50,864 nt of DNA from Alphaproteobacteria bacterium (GCA_021774435.1 JAJFJB010000223.1:1-50864), one strand, 5' to 3'. Shown: positions 1-9,098, numbered from the stretch's first letter. Made by a program: numbers and translations. Notes: a model not told the origin generated them from the sequence alone.

Positions 1-1155
1 AGAGAGCGGATAGAACATTCACCCGGCTGCATAGACGGCGCGCTTGTCGTCGAACTCGCCGAAGGATGGTGCGCGGCAGCGGTGGCCGGGCGTCTGCTGT
101 CGGAGCTTGGCGCGCGCGTGATCAAGGTTGAACCCCCAGAGGGCGACCGCCTGAGGCGGCAACCACCCAACATGGCGGACGGCACCAGCCCGACCTTTCA
201 GAACTTGAACGCCAATAAGGAAAGTATCGCCCTGGAGGGGGAGAGCGAAATCCTGTTCGATCTCATCGGCAAGGCGGACATTTTGGTAACGGACCAGACA
301 ACACTCGAAGACCGCGGCATTTCTTTCGCCGATGCGGAATTACTTGAACGCTTTCCGAAATTGGTTGCCTGTCATTTCACTCCATTCGGCCGTTCCGGTG
401 CCCTAGCCGGCCGTCCCGGCGGAGAGTTGATCGCCCAGGCGATGGGCGGCGTGATTGCGACCACCGGGCATCCGGGCGCGCTGCCCCACCGGGCCGGACC
501 GCCCCTGGCCTCGCACAACGCCGCCCTGCTCGGCGGTGCGGCTATACTTTCGGCGCTTTACGAAAAGCAAGAGTCCGGCAAAGGCGCGATCATCGATTCG
601 TCGTTGTACGATGCCTCGGTGTCGTTGCTGTACACCTTCCTGCCCGCCTATTTCCTGTCGGGAAACACGCCGGGGCCGATGGGCAACAAGCATATGATGG
701 TGGCGCCTTGGGACAATTATCCCACCAAGGATGGCTGGGTTATCGTCTGCGTCGCCAATGACCGGCAATGGCATGACTTCCTCCACCTCATGGGAAAGCC
801 TGAACTGATCGACGACCCACGCTTCGCCCAGAATGACCAACGCGTGGCGGAAGATGTCCGCCCCCTCGTTGATGGTCTGGTCACCGACTATCTGGCCGAC
901 AAAACGACGGACGAGGCGATCCAGCTCTTGCGAGATCACAATGTACCCGCCGGGCCGATCTACGACGTGCCGAATCTCATGACGAACCCACAGTTTCTCG
1001 AACGGGGAATGGTGCAAATCTTTAACGATCCGGCAACCGGTCAAGCCCGGACCGCGGGCTCGATCTTCAAGATGAGCGAGACACCCGGCCGCGTCCATTC
1101 ACCGGCGCCATCGTTGAACCAGCATGACACTATCGATTTGGAGACCGGGTCGTGA
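1..1155 (+). CDS. CaiB/BaiF family CoA-transferase, 5' end outside window
   Basis: Family III CoA-transferases move CoA between carboxylic acids through an aspartyl-CoA intermediate. The frame is open from base 1, and the typical N-terminal block (VVELAEGWCAAAVAGRLLSELGA followed by VIKVEPP, here in part) begins before the GTG at 82, so the true start lies upstream of the window and the gene is partial. The rest follows the family: an E-LIAQAMGG region, a GAIIDSSLYDAS segment and a C-terminal NVPAGPIYDV block. It overlaps the next CoA-transferase gene by 4 bp (GTGA), so the two are co-transcribed and may form a heteromeric enzyme or act on successive substrates. The substrate cannot be told from sequence. 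Confidence 0.85.
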   Translation, partial: RERIEHSPGCIDGALVVELAEGWCAAAVAGRLLSELGARVIKVEPPEGDRLRRQPPNMADGTSPTFQNLNANKESIALEGESEILFDLIGKADILVTDQTTLEDRGISFADAELLERFPKLVACHFTPFGRSGALAGRPGGELIAQAMGGVIATTGHPGALPHRAGPPLASHNAALLGGAAILSALYEKQESGKGAIIDSSLYDASVSLLYTFLPAYFLSGNTPGPMGNKHMMVAPWDNYPTKDGWVIVCVANDRQWHDFLHLMGKPELIDDPRFAQNDQRVAEDVRPLVDGLVTDYLADKTTDEAIQLLRDHNVPAGPIYDVPNLMTNPQFLERGMVQIFNDPATGQARTAGSIFKMSETPGRVHSPAPSLNQHDTIDLETGS

Positions 1156-2339
1156 GCGCGCCGCTGAAAGGCGTGCGCGTCGTCGAACTGGGCGCCTATA
1201 CGACGGGCCCGCTCTGCGCCCGTTATCTGTCTAACCTCGGCGCGGAAATCATTAAGGTCGAGCCGCTTAAGGGCGAGTCGATGCGCACCTTCGCCTACAA
1301 GGTCGGCGACGTCAGCTACATCTTTCACGTCCATAATGTGAACAAAAAATCGGTGCCAATCGACACGAACACCGAGGACGGCAAAACAGTTCTCTTCGAG
1401 CTACTGCAGTCCGCCGACGTGCTGATCGAGAACTTCGCTTATGGCTCGATGGAGAAATGGGGTCTGGATTACGAAACCATCCGCGATGTGAACAAGGGCT
1501 TGATCTATTGCTCGCTGTCCGGTTTTGGTCATACCGGCCCCGATCGCCATTTACGCGCCTTCGATACGGTGATCCAGGGCATGGCTGGCGTCATGGCATT
1601 AACCGGGACCGCAGACGGCCCGCCCACCAAGATCGGCATTTCCGCCGCTGACAATATGGGCTCGGCCGCGGGGGGCATGGCGATCACCGCGGCGCTGCAT
1701 CACAAGCGCCGAACCGGGCGCGGCCAGCACATCAACATCTCGATGCACGACATCATGGGCTGGCTGACCTCCGAATGCTGGGCACAGCTGGACACCGAGG
1801 AGGGCCCGCAACGGAACGGCAACCGGCACTTCGCCATCGCGCCGCAAAATGTATTCGCGGCCGCGGATGGATTGATCGCCATCGAAGTCGAAACCCAGAA
1901 ACAACTCGACGCGGTATGCGCCATGCTCGGGATTGACCCTATCGCGTTGGCGGACAGCAAGGCACACGAAACGAACCTGGAAGCACGCCTACAGTCCTGG
2001 ATCGCAGGCAAAATGGTGGATGCCGCGGTTAACGATTGCCAAGCCCGTGGAATTCCGGCGGACCGCGTTCAAGGCATGGACGATGTCGCGGAAAATCCCT
2101 TTACCTGGGAACGGAATGTTCTCGTAACCTTACAGCATCCCGAAAGCGGTCCGGTAAAGGTCCTTGGGTCGCCCTTTAAATCGAACCGGTCGCCGGGTGT
2201 CGTATCATCCGCCGCACCGACAATAGGACAACATACCAAGGACGTCCTTAGCGACTTACTGGGCTATTCCGATAAGCAGATCGACAAACTGGTATCGGAC
2301 AAGATCATTGTGACTTCCGGCGATCCTTCATCCCCGTAG
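1152..2339 (+). CDS. CaiB/BaiF family CoA-transferase
   Basis: A 395-residue family III CoA-transferase. The N terminus has the signature GVRVVELGAYTTGPLCARYLSNLGAE in part, followed by IIKVEP. The central region contains VLIENFAYGSMEKWGLDY and YCSLSGFGHTGP, both typical of the family, and residue D200 in the ISMHD segment is a plausible part of the active-site region. Its GTG start overlaps the stop of the preceding paralogue. Its 3' end overlaps the convergent MmgE/PrpD gene by 12 bp, so there is no room for a normal terminator. The acyl-CoA substrate is unknown; the neighbouring amidohydrolase, SDR and MmgE genes suggest a catabolic acid pathway. Confidence 0.88.
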   Translation: MSAPLKGVRVVELGAYTTGPLCARYLSNLGAEIIKVEPLKGESMRTFAYKVGDVSYIFHVHNVNKKSVPIDTNTEDGKTVLFELLQSADVLIENFAYGSMEKWGLDYETIRDVNKGLIYCSLSGFGHTGPDRHLRAFDTVIQGMAGVMALTGTADGPPTKIGISAADNMGSAAGGMAITAALHHKRRTGRGQHINISMHDIMGWLTSECWAQLDTEEGPQRNGNRHFAIAPQNVFAAADGLIAIEVETQKQLDAVCAMLGIDPIALADSKAHETNLEARLQSWIAGKMVDAAVNDCQARGIPADRVQGMDDVAENPFTWERNVLVTLQHPESGPVKVLGSPFKSNRSPGVVSSAAPTIGQHTKDVLSDLLGYSDKQIDKLVSDKIIVTSGDPSSP

Positions 2340-3683
2340 CGTATCGCCCAACACCCGCGCATCAGCGATATCTTCGAGCGACCGGACGGCCGCGATCACC
2401 TTAACGAACTTGGCCTCATCCATCGACATGCTGGCGACCGCGCGCGCCCTGGTTTCGAGTTCCTCGGCACTCATCGGGTTTCCTGGCGTACCACGGCAAT
2501 CCTCGACCAGTTCTTCTTCAACACTACCGTCGGTGAATTCGATACGTACCCGGCCACCGATCTTTTCCGGGAACCAGCTGTCGACCTCTTCATCGGTCTC
2601 CGTGAAGATGCGTTCGGCGAGCGCGCCGATATCCGGGTCCGCCAGGTTCGCTTCGGTATAGGCGTCGAAATTGTTGCCGCGTTTTACGATTTGCAGGGCC
2701 AGCGCATAATTCATGCTGAACTGAAATCCGAAGATATCCTTCGGTTTGCGGATCGAGCCGACTTCGTTGATCGCGTGATGGTTGGCGCCTACCGTGATGC
2801 GTTTCACATCATCGGCTTCGAAGGGCCGTCGTGCGCGGATGATATCAACCGCGTCCGCCGGAGCATGGATCATGCCGTTCGCCGCGTATTTCTTGGTCCA
2901 GATATCCGCAACGACATAGCGTTCGCCCAACCCGTCAGTGATGACCTCCGGCGTATAGGTATCGCTCATTGCGCGGATGCCAAGTGGGCCTTCCAGAATC
3001 GTCGCCGGGCCGGTCAACCCGAGCTGCGCCAACGCGGCCGCCCTAATTCCGCCGGACGCTGCGATACCGCCATGATAGCGCTTCACTTCCCCGCCCGATT
3101 TATAGCATTCCGTGACACCGCTGCAGAAACTGGCACTGATCGCGATCGCGTGAACCATGGCATCCGCATCGAGCCCGATAAGCTTTCCCGCTGCCGCAAC
3201 CGAGCCCAACGGCCCCGCGGCCGAGGTGGGATGAAAACCGCGATAAAGCTGCGATGGCGACAGTGCGTAACCGCATCGGCCCATTACTTCATATCCGGCG
3301 ACTACCGCCTCGATCAGGGCCTTGCCATCGAGCCCGTCACGTTCCGCCACCGCGAGCGCCGCCGGCACGACCACCGGTCCGGGATGGGCCAGTGCCGGCG
3401 AATACACATCATCCATCTCAAAGCCGTGCCCGAACGCACCGTTGGCGAACGCAGCATTCTCCGCCGAAACCTTGTCGGACGCGCCGGCAATACTCGCTTC
3501 GGCGTGATTTGCCTGACTTTTTACGTAGTCGACCGCCAATTTCAACCAGGGTTTCGTTGAAACCCCAATCTGGATCGCCAACTGATCGAGAATATGGTCC
3601 TTCGTGCGCTGAACCAGATGTGGCGTGAGATCGCTGTACTTAAGTCCAGTAACGAATTCAGCGACGGCTCTAGTCGTGCTCAT
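2328..3683 (-). CDS. MmgE/PrpD family protein
   Basis: A 451-residue member of the MmgE/PrpD family, which includes 2-methylcitrate dehydratase and cis-aconitate decarboxylase. Seen in the sequence are the N-terminal helical region (FVTGLKYSDLTP), GYEVMGRCGYALSPSQLYRGFHPT with the family's conserved FHPT, and a C-terminal VEELVEDCRGTPGNPMS segment. It is the last gene of an amidohydrolase-SDR-MmgE operon, 2 bp after the SDR stop. There are no prpB or prpC genes nearby, so a role in the methylcitrate cycle is not supported; a general lyase or isomerase acting on a polycarboxylic acid is more likely. Confidence 0.85.
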   Translation of the reverse strand: MSTTRAVAEFVTGLKYSDLTPHLVQRTKDHILDQLAIQIGVSTKPWLKLAVDYVKSQANHAEASIAGASDKVSAENAAFANGAFGHGFEMDDVYSPALAHPGPVVVPAALAVAERDGLDGKALIEAVVAGYEVMGRCGYALSPSQLYRGFHPTSAAGPLGSVAAAGKLIGLDADAMVHAIAISASFCSGVTECYKSGGEVKRYHGGIAASGGIRAAALAQLGLTGPATILEGPLGIRAMSDTYTPEVITDGLGERYVVADIWTKKYAANGMIHAPADAVDIIRARRPFEADDVKRITVGANHHAINEVGSIRKPKDIFGFQFSMNYALALQIVKRGNNFDAYTEANLADPDIGALAERIFTETDEEVDSWFPEKIGGRVRIEFTDGSVEEELVEDCRGTPGNPMSAEELETRARAVASMSMDEAKFVKVIAAVRSLEDIADARVLGDTLRG

Positions 3684-3685
3684 AG

Positions 3686-4483
3686 TCAGCCATCCAGCAC
3701 TCGCATCAACCGCTCGTGGCGCTTACCAATCAACGCCCGGGCTTCGTCTTCGTGGCTGAAGACATAGAGTTCGCCGGTTTCGATCGCCGCCACCACCTTT
3801 GCCGCCACGTCGGCAGGTTCCATAGCGTTATCGGTGTCGCGTCGCTCAACCGGCACATCATCGCCGTGCCGCCGAAACGCATCGGGCCGACTTGTATTGG
3901 TAAAGATTCCGGTTTCGACCTGTCCGGGACACAGCATCGAGACGCCGAGCGGCGTATTGCGAAGTTCGCGGGCGAGGCTTTCCGTCAAGCCGACCACGGC
4001 GAATTTCGAGGTATTGTAGACACCGTAAAGGTCGCCAGCGAAATGCCCCGCTTCCGACGCCGTATTGACAATGTGTCCTTCCGCGCCAGCGGCCAGCATA
4101 CGCTGCACAAAGGCGCGAATCCCATGGATCACGCCCCAGAGATTGACCGCCAGAATCCATTCCCAATCCTTCTCGTCGGCGTCCAGCATGGGCGCCCGGA
4201 TCAACACACCAGCATTGTTGTGAACGATATGAACGGCGCCGAACCGTTCCCATGCCGCATCCGCCAGCGCCTCAACCGACGCCTGTTTCGTGACATCTGT
4301 CTGGACACCAATGGCTTCCGCGCCGCGCACTTCCGCTTCTTGTCGAGCAGCTTCAAGCGGCTCCGCTTTGACATCCGCCATGACCAATTTGGCGCCACGG
4401 TCCGCCAGGGCGAGCGACATTGCCCGCCCGATACCGCTCGCCGCCCCCGTGATGACGGCGGTCTTTCCCTTGAAGTCCTTCAT
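3686..4483 (-). CDS. SDR family NAD(P)-dependent oxidoreductase
   Basis: A 265-residue classical short-chain dehydrogenase. The N-terminal cofactor motif is TGAASGIG (about residues 12-19), followed by D37-region ADVKAE, the NNAG motif at about residues 90-93, and the catalytic Ser (NTASEAG) with YxxxK in YNTSK. The Asp after beta-2 (MADVK) suggests NAD(H) preference. It lies 25 bp after the amidohydrolase gene and 2 bp before MmgE/PrpD in the same operon. The substrate is probably a hydroxy- or keto-acid intermediate, which is inference from context. Confidence 0.9.
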   Translation of the reverse strand: MKDFKGKTAVITGAASGIGRAMSLALADRGAKLVMADVKAEPLEAARQEAEVRGAEAIGVQTDVTKQASVEALADAAWERFGAVHIVHNNAGVLIRAPMLDADEKDWEWILAVNLWGVIHGIRAFVQRMLAAGAEGHIVNTASEAGHFAGDLYGVYNTSKFAVVGLTESLARELRNTPLGVSMLCPGQVETGIFTNTSRPDAFRRHGDDVPVERRDTDNAMEPADVAAKVVAAIETGELYVFSHEDEARALIGKRHERLMRVLDG

Positions 4484-4508
4484 ATTTTAAGCCTTTGTGT
4501 TGATACTA

Positions 4509-5978
4509 TCAGAGCCGTCCCGCGGCCTTCAGTTTTTCGATTTCACCTTCGACGCGCGTGCCCTTGAAGAAGTCCGGGTTCATGCCCGCATGCAATCGTG
4601 CCGGATTGACGAACATGAAGTCTTCGAAATCCTCGTCGCTCATATGGCCGTCTTCGACCAGCTCATGGGCTTCCGACACGCATTCTCGAATATCCGGCAC
4701 GTCCCAATGTGAGATGTCGGAGCTGAACATCGCATTGAGATGCCGTTCCTTCGGTCCCTGGAAGGCATAGGAATTGATCTTGTCGTCCGCTTCACAGCCA
4801 AAGAAGAAGTTGCCGAACTGCGCGCGGATGTCCTCCTTCGTCTCGCACCCGCAAGCGGCGAACTCGTCCAGCTCGTCCGGGTTCTCAAAATCGGTTCGCA
4901 ATTCTTCCAGATAAGCGGTGAAACTGTCTTCCCGGCCTTTGATCGCGTCGCCGCCATATTGCCGGAAATAGCCGGCAAGCATTTCGACATCGAGCGCTTT
5001 CGGGTCGTAGTTTCCCAGCGTGCGTTTGTTGCGCTTCTCCCAATGTTCGATCGTGTCCGAGAGCAGGCTCATCGCCCAGCCGACACCCCCTTCCAGGAAA
5101 CCAAACTTCAAGTCCGGAAAGCGCTTAGCCACGCCGCCGAGGAAGACCGCCTTGCAGAAGGCATGGTTCGCTTCGGCGAAGCTGCCGATATGGTTATAGA
5201 CGTAGCTGGAAATCGACTTGAAGCTGCCGATGCCTTGGTGTCCGGCATGTGCGGTCGGCGCCACTTTGTGCTCGACGCATTTCGCCCAGAACGGGTCGTA
5301 ATCGTATTTACTGTCCATCGCCATATGGTCGTACCACATGGCGTGGCGCTTCCATTCCGGCGCTTCCTCTTCGACCTGTGGCACATGACGATGGACGTTG
5401 CCGGAAATCATGACGCCTTTCAGGCCAAGTTCGCCAATCGCGAAGTCCAATTCGGCAACGCCCTCTTCCGGCGTTACCGTGGGGACCGCCGCCACGGGCG
5501 CCATGCGGTCGGAAAATTCCCGCCACACCGCCGCATTCATGGCATTGAGCGCGCGGCAGGCCGCCTGACGGATCTCATCATTCTTTATGAACAGCATGTC
5601 GAGCCCAATCGTCGGGTATAGGATGCTGAAATCCACGCCAATCTCATCCATGCGCTCATACAGCAGACGCGGGATCATCGCGGTCGCGCGGTCCAGCGTG
5701 TTCTTCGTCGGCAGCGCATGAAACGGCCGCCGCCAACGCAGCTGATGTTGACGCTGTTCGCGGTTCATATTGTTCCAGGGCGACGGCTTCATGCGCGTTT
5801 CGCCGATCCGGTTCCGGCGGAAAGTCTCGACCATCGATTGGCCGCCGACCTGCTCGACGAAATCGAAATAGTGCGGCATGAATTCGATATAATGCCCGTC
5901 GCAGTCCAGCACCGGGTGTTTCAGGTTCGCCCTGATTTCCTCGGAAGGGGATCCGTCGCTAGTCATGCTCATCGCCAT
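4509..5978 (-). CDS. Amidohydrolase-2 (ACMSD-like) family metal-dependent hydrolase
   Basis: A 489-residue TIM-barrel amidohydrolase. The early DCDGHYIE segment replaces the usual DxHxH metal motif with D-x-D-x-H, a pattern seen in larger members of this family. Later elements are HAGHQG in the middle and a C-terminal SSDISHWD segment carrying a conserved Asp. It is the first gene of the operon with SDR and MmgE/PrpD. The start at 5978 (MAMSM) is preceded by GGGAG, which abuts a perfect 10-bp inverted repeat (5984-6009). A decarboxylase or hydrolase on an aromatic or unsaturated acid is possible, but the substrate is not known. Confidence 0.82.
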   Translation of the reverse strand: MAMSMTSDGSPSEEIRANLKHPVLDCDGHYIEFMPHYFDFVEQVGGQSMVETFRRNRIGETRMKPSPWNNMNREQRQHQLRWRRPFHALPTKNTLDRATAMIPRLLYERMDEIGVDFSILYPTIGLDMLFIKNDEIRQAACRALNAMNAAVWREFSDRMAPVAAVPTVTPEEGVAELDFAIGELGLKGVMISGNVHRHVPQVEEEAPEWKRHAMWYDHMAMDSKYDYDPFWAKCVEHKVAPTAHAGHQGIGSFKSISSYVYNHIGSFAEANHAFCKAVFLGGVAKRFPDLKFGFLEGGVGWAMSLLSDTIEHWEKRNKRTLGNYDPKALDVEMLAGYFRQYGGDAIKGREDSFTAYLEELRTDFENPDELDEFAACGCETKEDIRAQFGNFFFGCEADDKINSYAFQGPKERHLNAMFSSDISHWDVPDIRECVSEAHELVEDGHMSDEDFEDFMFVNPARLHAGMNPDFFKGTRVEGEIEKLKAAGRL

Positions 5979-5983
5979 GCTCC

Positions 5984-6009
5984 CTGATATCCGACATTGC
6001 GGATATCAG
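5984..6009. promoter_or_regulatory. Perfect inverted repeat upstream of amidohydrolase operon
   Basis: CTGATATCCG (5984-5993), a 6-nt spacer, then CGGATATCAG (6000-6009), a perfect 10-bp palindromic pair. It ends 5 nt before the amidohydrolase ATG and touches its Shine-Dalgarno sequence. It also lies about 22 bp after the stop of DUF899, but no T-tract follows on that strand. It could be a repressor operator, an RNA hairpin controlling translation, or a weak terminator; operator or RNA hairpin is the better fit. Confidence 0.55.
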
Positions 6010-6030
6010 TTAATCATGGCGATGGATTTC

Positions 6031-6762
6031 TCACAAATCTGGGCCGCAGCAGGAGTCGGCGGGCGAAGGCGCCGCATATTCGTCGTGTAGTTTCATCCAG
6101 CTCATCGTACCGTTTTCGTTGCGGCCCTTGGGAGCAAAATCGAGAAAACTGAAGGACGTAAAAACCGTCTCGACTCCTCTCGAATAAGCAGAGTAGGTGT
6201 GAAATATTTCATCCACTTCGTTTTTTGCGAACATGCTGATCCCCGGCAGATCCGCCGCCGCATAAGGTGTCGTCCCGAAGTTGTACCCGACGTCGCCGCT
6301 GGCGACTTCTTCCGGTGTAAAGGAGACTTCGTAATCGGCATTGAAGCGATTGCCGCCCGATGAAACCCATTGAAATTTCCAGCCAAGCCGGCGTTTCGCC
6401 GCTTCAATCTCTTCGACCGATGCTCGGGAAACCGCGGCAAAGGACAAATCGGCCTGCTCGAAATGTTGCCGCGCCGTATCGACACCGTCCGCCATGCCGG
6501 CGCAACCGGGACAGATGTGACTTGATCCTGGTGTGAGCATGAAATGCTGAACGAAAAGCTGGCTCCGGCCGTCGAAGAGATCGCTCAGCGATTTACGCCC
6601 ACCCACCGAATCGAAAACGTAATTCTCATCGACCTTAACCCAGGGCAAAGAGCGGCGCGCCGCCTTTAGCTGATCGAGTTGATGAGTTAGCTCCCGCTCC
6701 CTGGCCAACAGCGCCAATCGCGCGGCGTGCCAATCTTTTCGGGATACCACGGATTGTTCCAT
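6031..6762 (-). CDS. DUF899 family thioredoxin-like protein
   Basis: A 243-residue protein of the DUF899 (thioredoxin-like fold) family. The middle contains FVQHFML and a CPGCAGMADG segment where the family usually has a CPxC motif, then a long region ending in the DSCCGPD tail. I chose the ATG at 6762 because GGGAGAG precedes it by 6 nt; the open frame reaches 6852 but would overlap the SRPBCC gene. It is the third gene of ArsR-SRPBCC-DUF899, an arrangement often seen for small stress or detoxification operons. Its biochemical role is not established. Confidence 0.8.
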   Translation of the reverse strand: MEQSVVSRKDWHAARLALLARERELTHQLDQLKAARRSLPWVKVDENYVFDSVGGRKSLSDLFDGRSQLFVQHFMLTPGSSHICPGCAGMADGVDTARQHFEQADLSFAAVSRASVEEIEAAKRRLGWKFQWVSSGGNRFNADYEVSFTPEEVASGDVGYNFGTTPYAAADLPGISMFAKNEVDEIFHTYSAYSRGVETVFTSFSFLDFAPKGRNENGTMSWMKLHDEYAAPSPADSCCGPDL

Positions 6763-6775
6763 ATTCATCTCTCCC

Positions 6776-7270
6776 TTATTCGCCGCTCGTCTTAGACACA
6801 TTCGCCAACGCAATCGCCAACCGGTCGAGACATTTGTCCCATCCTTCTTCATGCGAGTCGCGCGCGCTCGCGGTCTCGAAGATGGCCTGATGGAAGGTCA
6901 ATTCGGTTTTTGTACCGAGATCTTTCAATGTAACGGAAACAAGGGTCTCAATGCCCGAATGCGCTTCTGTCCCCTCCCATTCATGCGTGAAGACAATGCG
7001 CTCTGGCACGACGATATCGCGGTAGGTTCCGCGCATGCGATGCTCCGAGCCTTCTGTCGAACGCATGGAGGAAAACCATTCGCCACCGACCTTAAAATTG
7101 GTTCCTGCATCCAGGATCGTAAATCCCGTCGGTGCGAACCAGTTCTTCATATGGTTGACGTCGGAAAACATCGCGAACACCAATTGGCGCGGCGCGTCGA
7201 AGACACGCGTGATGGACAGTTCGTGCGCTTGCAGCGCGGCCGTCTCAGGACTGGATGTCATCGGAACCAC
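6776..7270 (-). CDS. SRPBCC (AHSA1-like) domain protein
   Basis: A 164-residue START/Bet v1-like protein of the AHSA1 branch. The typical opening ITRVFDAPRQLVFAMF, the W-F-AP-GF segment (NWFAPTGFTI), GGEW and a C-terminal EGW motif with the following helix are all visible. Such proteins bind hydrophobic ligands or serve as activators, and are frequently encoded beside ArsR regulators. It overlaps the ArsR gene by 26 bp, which suggests translational coupling. Confidence 0.88.
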   Translation of the reverse strand: MVPMTSSPETAALQAHELSITRVFDAPRQLVFAMFSDVNHMKNWFAPTGFTILDAGTNFKVGGEWFSSMRSTEGSEHRMRGTYRDIVVPERIVFTHEWEGTEAHSGIETLVSVTLKDLGTKTELTFHQAIFETASARDSHEEGWDKCLDRLAIALANVSKTSGE

Positions 7271-7604
7271 CCTCCTTTTCCGTGCTTTGTATCTCCTGCA
7301 GATAGGTGTCCATGCGGTCGAAGGACGCTTCCCAGAAACGGCGATACTGGTTTAACCAGTCAGTCGCCTCCTTTAACGGTTCCGGTGCCAAACGGCAGGG
7401 CCGCCATTGCGCTTCCCGGCTCCGCGAGATGAGCCCGGCGCGCTCCAACACCTTGAGATGCTTTGAAAATGCCGGGAGGCTCATGTCATGCGGCTCCGCC
7501 AGCTCTGTCACCGAGGCCTCGCCCGACGTAAGTCGCAGCAGCACGGCACGTCGCGTGGGATCGGCAAGCGCGGAAAAGGTAGTGTTCAATTGTTCCATCT
7601 GCAT
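7245..7604 (-). CDS. ArsR-family winged-helix repressor
   Basis: A 119-residue metalloregulator-type winged helix. The opening FSALADPTRRAVLLRL is the classic ArsR alpha-1 region, and the recognition helix is MSLPAFSKHLKVLERAGLI. No cysteine metal site of the ArsR or SmtB type is visible, so it probably belongs to the subgroup linked to AHSA1 genes that senses something other than metals. It heads the operon with SRPBCC and DUF899 and is divergent from the AhpD/ECF41 pair; the roughly 170-bp gap holds both promoters. Confidence 0.87.
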   Translation of the reverse strand: MQMEQLNTTFSALADPTRRAVLLRLTSGEASVTELAEPHDMSLPAFSKHLKVLERAGLISRSREAQWRPCRLAPEPLKEATDWLNQYRRFWEASFDRMDTYLQEIQSTEKEGGSDDIQS

Positions 7605-7707
7605 ATTATTTTTCCAAACGGTTAATTACATTATTGGTTAAATACAATGCGAACCTCTCGATCGTCAAGTCTTACCGCTGGAGTGGCGCAGAAATTTCAT
7701 CGCGGGA

Positions 7708-7734
7708 CGTCACAAGTGCCGTGCCTCGATCGTC
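7708..7734 (+). promoter_or_regulatory. Putative ECF41-type promoter
   Basis: CGTCACA (7708-7714), then exactly 16 nt, then CGTC (7731-7734), upstream of the AhpD-like gene. From memory the published ECF41 target motif is TGTCACA-N16-CGTC, so six of seven -35 bases and all four -10 bases match. The leader to the ATG at 7778 would be about 35 nt. This suggests that the sigma factor encoded downstream drives its own operon. Confidence 0.65.
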
Positions 7735-7777
7735 ATTAAACCGAAAGGTCAAACATCCCTTCACGAATGAGGATAAA

Positions 7778-8209
7778 ATGAGCGACACGAAGACGGTAAA
7801 ATATGAACAGGAGATCCCGGACATTCTTCAGTCAATGGCCGAGACGCACAATGTGATGGATAGGTACGGGCTCGACCGAACCATTCATCATCTGGTGCAG
7901 CTCCGCGCCTCACAGATCAATCGCTGCGGATTTTGCATCAAGATGCACACGAGGGAAGCCCGGCAAGATGGCGAGACCAGCGAACGCCTGGACCGGGTGA
8001 TCGTCTGGGACCAGGTAGGCGACTTCACTGAACGGGAGCGCGCCGCCCTGGCCTGGACCGAAGCCTTGACGGTCCTCGACCCGAAAAATGAATTGGCCCC
8101 GCTTCGGGCTTGGCTGCGAACTCAATTTTCCGATCAGGAAATAGGTGTTCTCACTGCCACGATCGCCATGATCAATCTTTGGAACCGGATCAATATTTCG
8201 AGGCACTGA
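7778..8209 (+). CDS. Carboxymuconolactone decarboxylase/AhpD-like protein
   Basis: A 143-residue alkylhydroperoxidase-like protein. The central RCGFCIKMH segment carries the CxxC with following His typical of the AhpD redox site. The ATG at 7778 has GAGG upstream; the open frame starts at 7634 but the earlier part has no family resemblance. The gene lies one base before the ECF41 sigma factor. Linkage of this protein class with ECF41 factors is a known pattern. The likely role is peroxide or oxidative-stress related, but the substrate is unknown. Confidence 0.88.
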   Translation: MSDTKTVKYEQEIPDILQSMAETHNVMDRYGLDRTIHHLVQLRASQINRCGFCIKMHTREARQDGETSERLDRVIVWDQVGDFTERERAALAWTEALTVLDPKNELAPLRAWLRTQFSDQEIGVLTATIAMINLWNRINISRH

Positions 8210-8210
8210 T

Positions 8211-9098
8211 ATGCAGGACCTAACCCACGAAACAATCTTCGAAGAGGCACGACCGGCTCTGCTGGGTCTCGCTTATCGCATCCTCGGCGCACGCGCCGAT
8301 GCCGAAGATGCGGTGCAGGACACGTTCCTGAGATGGATGTGCGCCGACAGGAACGGAATCGAGAACAAATGGGCTTGGCTGACAACAGTATGCACGCGTC
8401 GCTGCCTCGACCTACTCCAGGTCGCCCATCGCACACGTGTAAATTATGTCGGCGCCTGGCTACCGGAACCGATCCACACGCCGACGGACGGTAATGTGCA
8501 GGACCATCTCGAAAGGGCGTCTTCCCTGACGACGGCATTTCTGCTCATGCTCGAACGATTAACACCAAAGGAACGGGCGGCCTATCTGCTGCATGAAATA
8601 TTCGATTCCTCCTATGCGGAGATTGCCGAAACCCTCGACATTCGGGAAACCGCTTGCCGCAAACTGGTGTCCCGGGCGAAATCCAACATCGACCAGACCA
8701 AGGTCCGGCATACAACGCCGCTGGCGCAGCAGGACCAACTGCTCACCGCCTTTCAGACCGCGATCGAAAGCGGCGCGACCGCCCCCCTCGTCTCCCTTCT
8801 CGCGGAAGAAATCCAGCTCGACGCCGATGGCGGCGGCAAGGTGCCATCCCTTCTTGAAGCCCTACACGGCAAGGATGCCGTCATCGGCTTTCTCTGCGAA
8901 CGGCTACACGAATATTGGGCTGACTATCTATGGCTTACAGTCGACATTAATGGCGCCCGCGGTGTCGTACTGAAGACCGGCGATGCCGTACACGCCGCCG
9001 TTTCTTTCGCCTACGACGGAGCCGACAAGGTAACGAATATTTTCATCGTCCGAAACCCGGACAAGCTCACGCACCTAGACGCAGTAGTCATTCACTGA
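8211..9098 (+). CDS. ECF41-group RNA polymerase sigma factor
   Basis: A 295-residue ECF sigma factor with a C-terminal SnoaL-like extension. Region 2 is seen in LAYRILGARADAEDAVQDTF and region 4 in LTPKERAAYLLHEIF. The three short marks of the ECF41 group are all present: WLPEP in the linker, DGGGK in the SnoaL-like domain, and NPDKL near the C terminus. In this group the fused C-terminal domain takes the place of a separate anti-sigma factor. It follows the AhpD-like gene by one base and probably autoregulates through the promoter at 7708-7734. Confidence 0.93.
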   Translation: MQDLTHETIFEEARPALLGLAYRILGARADAEDAVQDTFLRWMCADRNGIENKWAWLTTVCTRRCLDLLQVAHRTRVNYVGAWLPEPIHTPTDGNVQDHLERASSLTTAFLLMLERLTPKERAAYLLHEIFDSSYAEIAETLDIRETACRKLVSRAKSNIDQTKVRHTTPLAQQDQLLTAFQTAIESGATAPLVSLLAEEIQLDADGGGKVPSLLEALHGKDAVIGFLCERLHEYWADYLWLTVDINGARGVVLKTGDAVHAAVSFAYDGADKVTNIFIVRNPDKLTHLDAVVIH

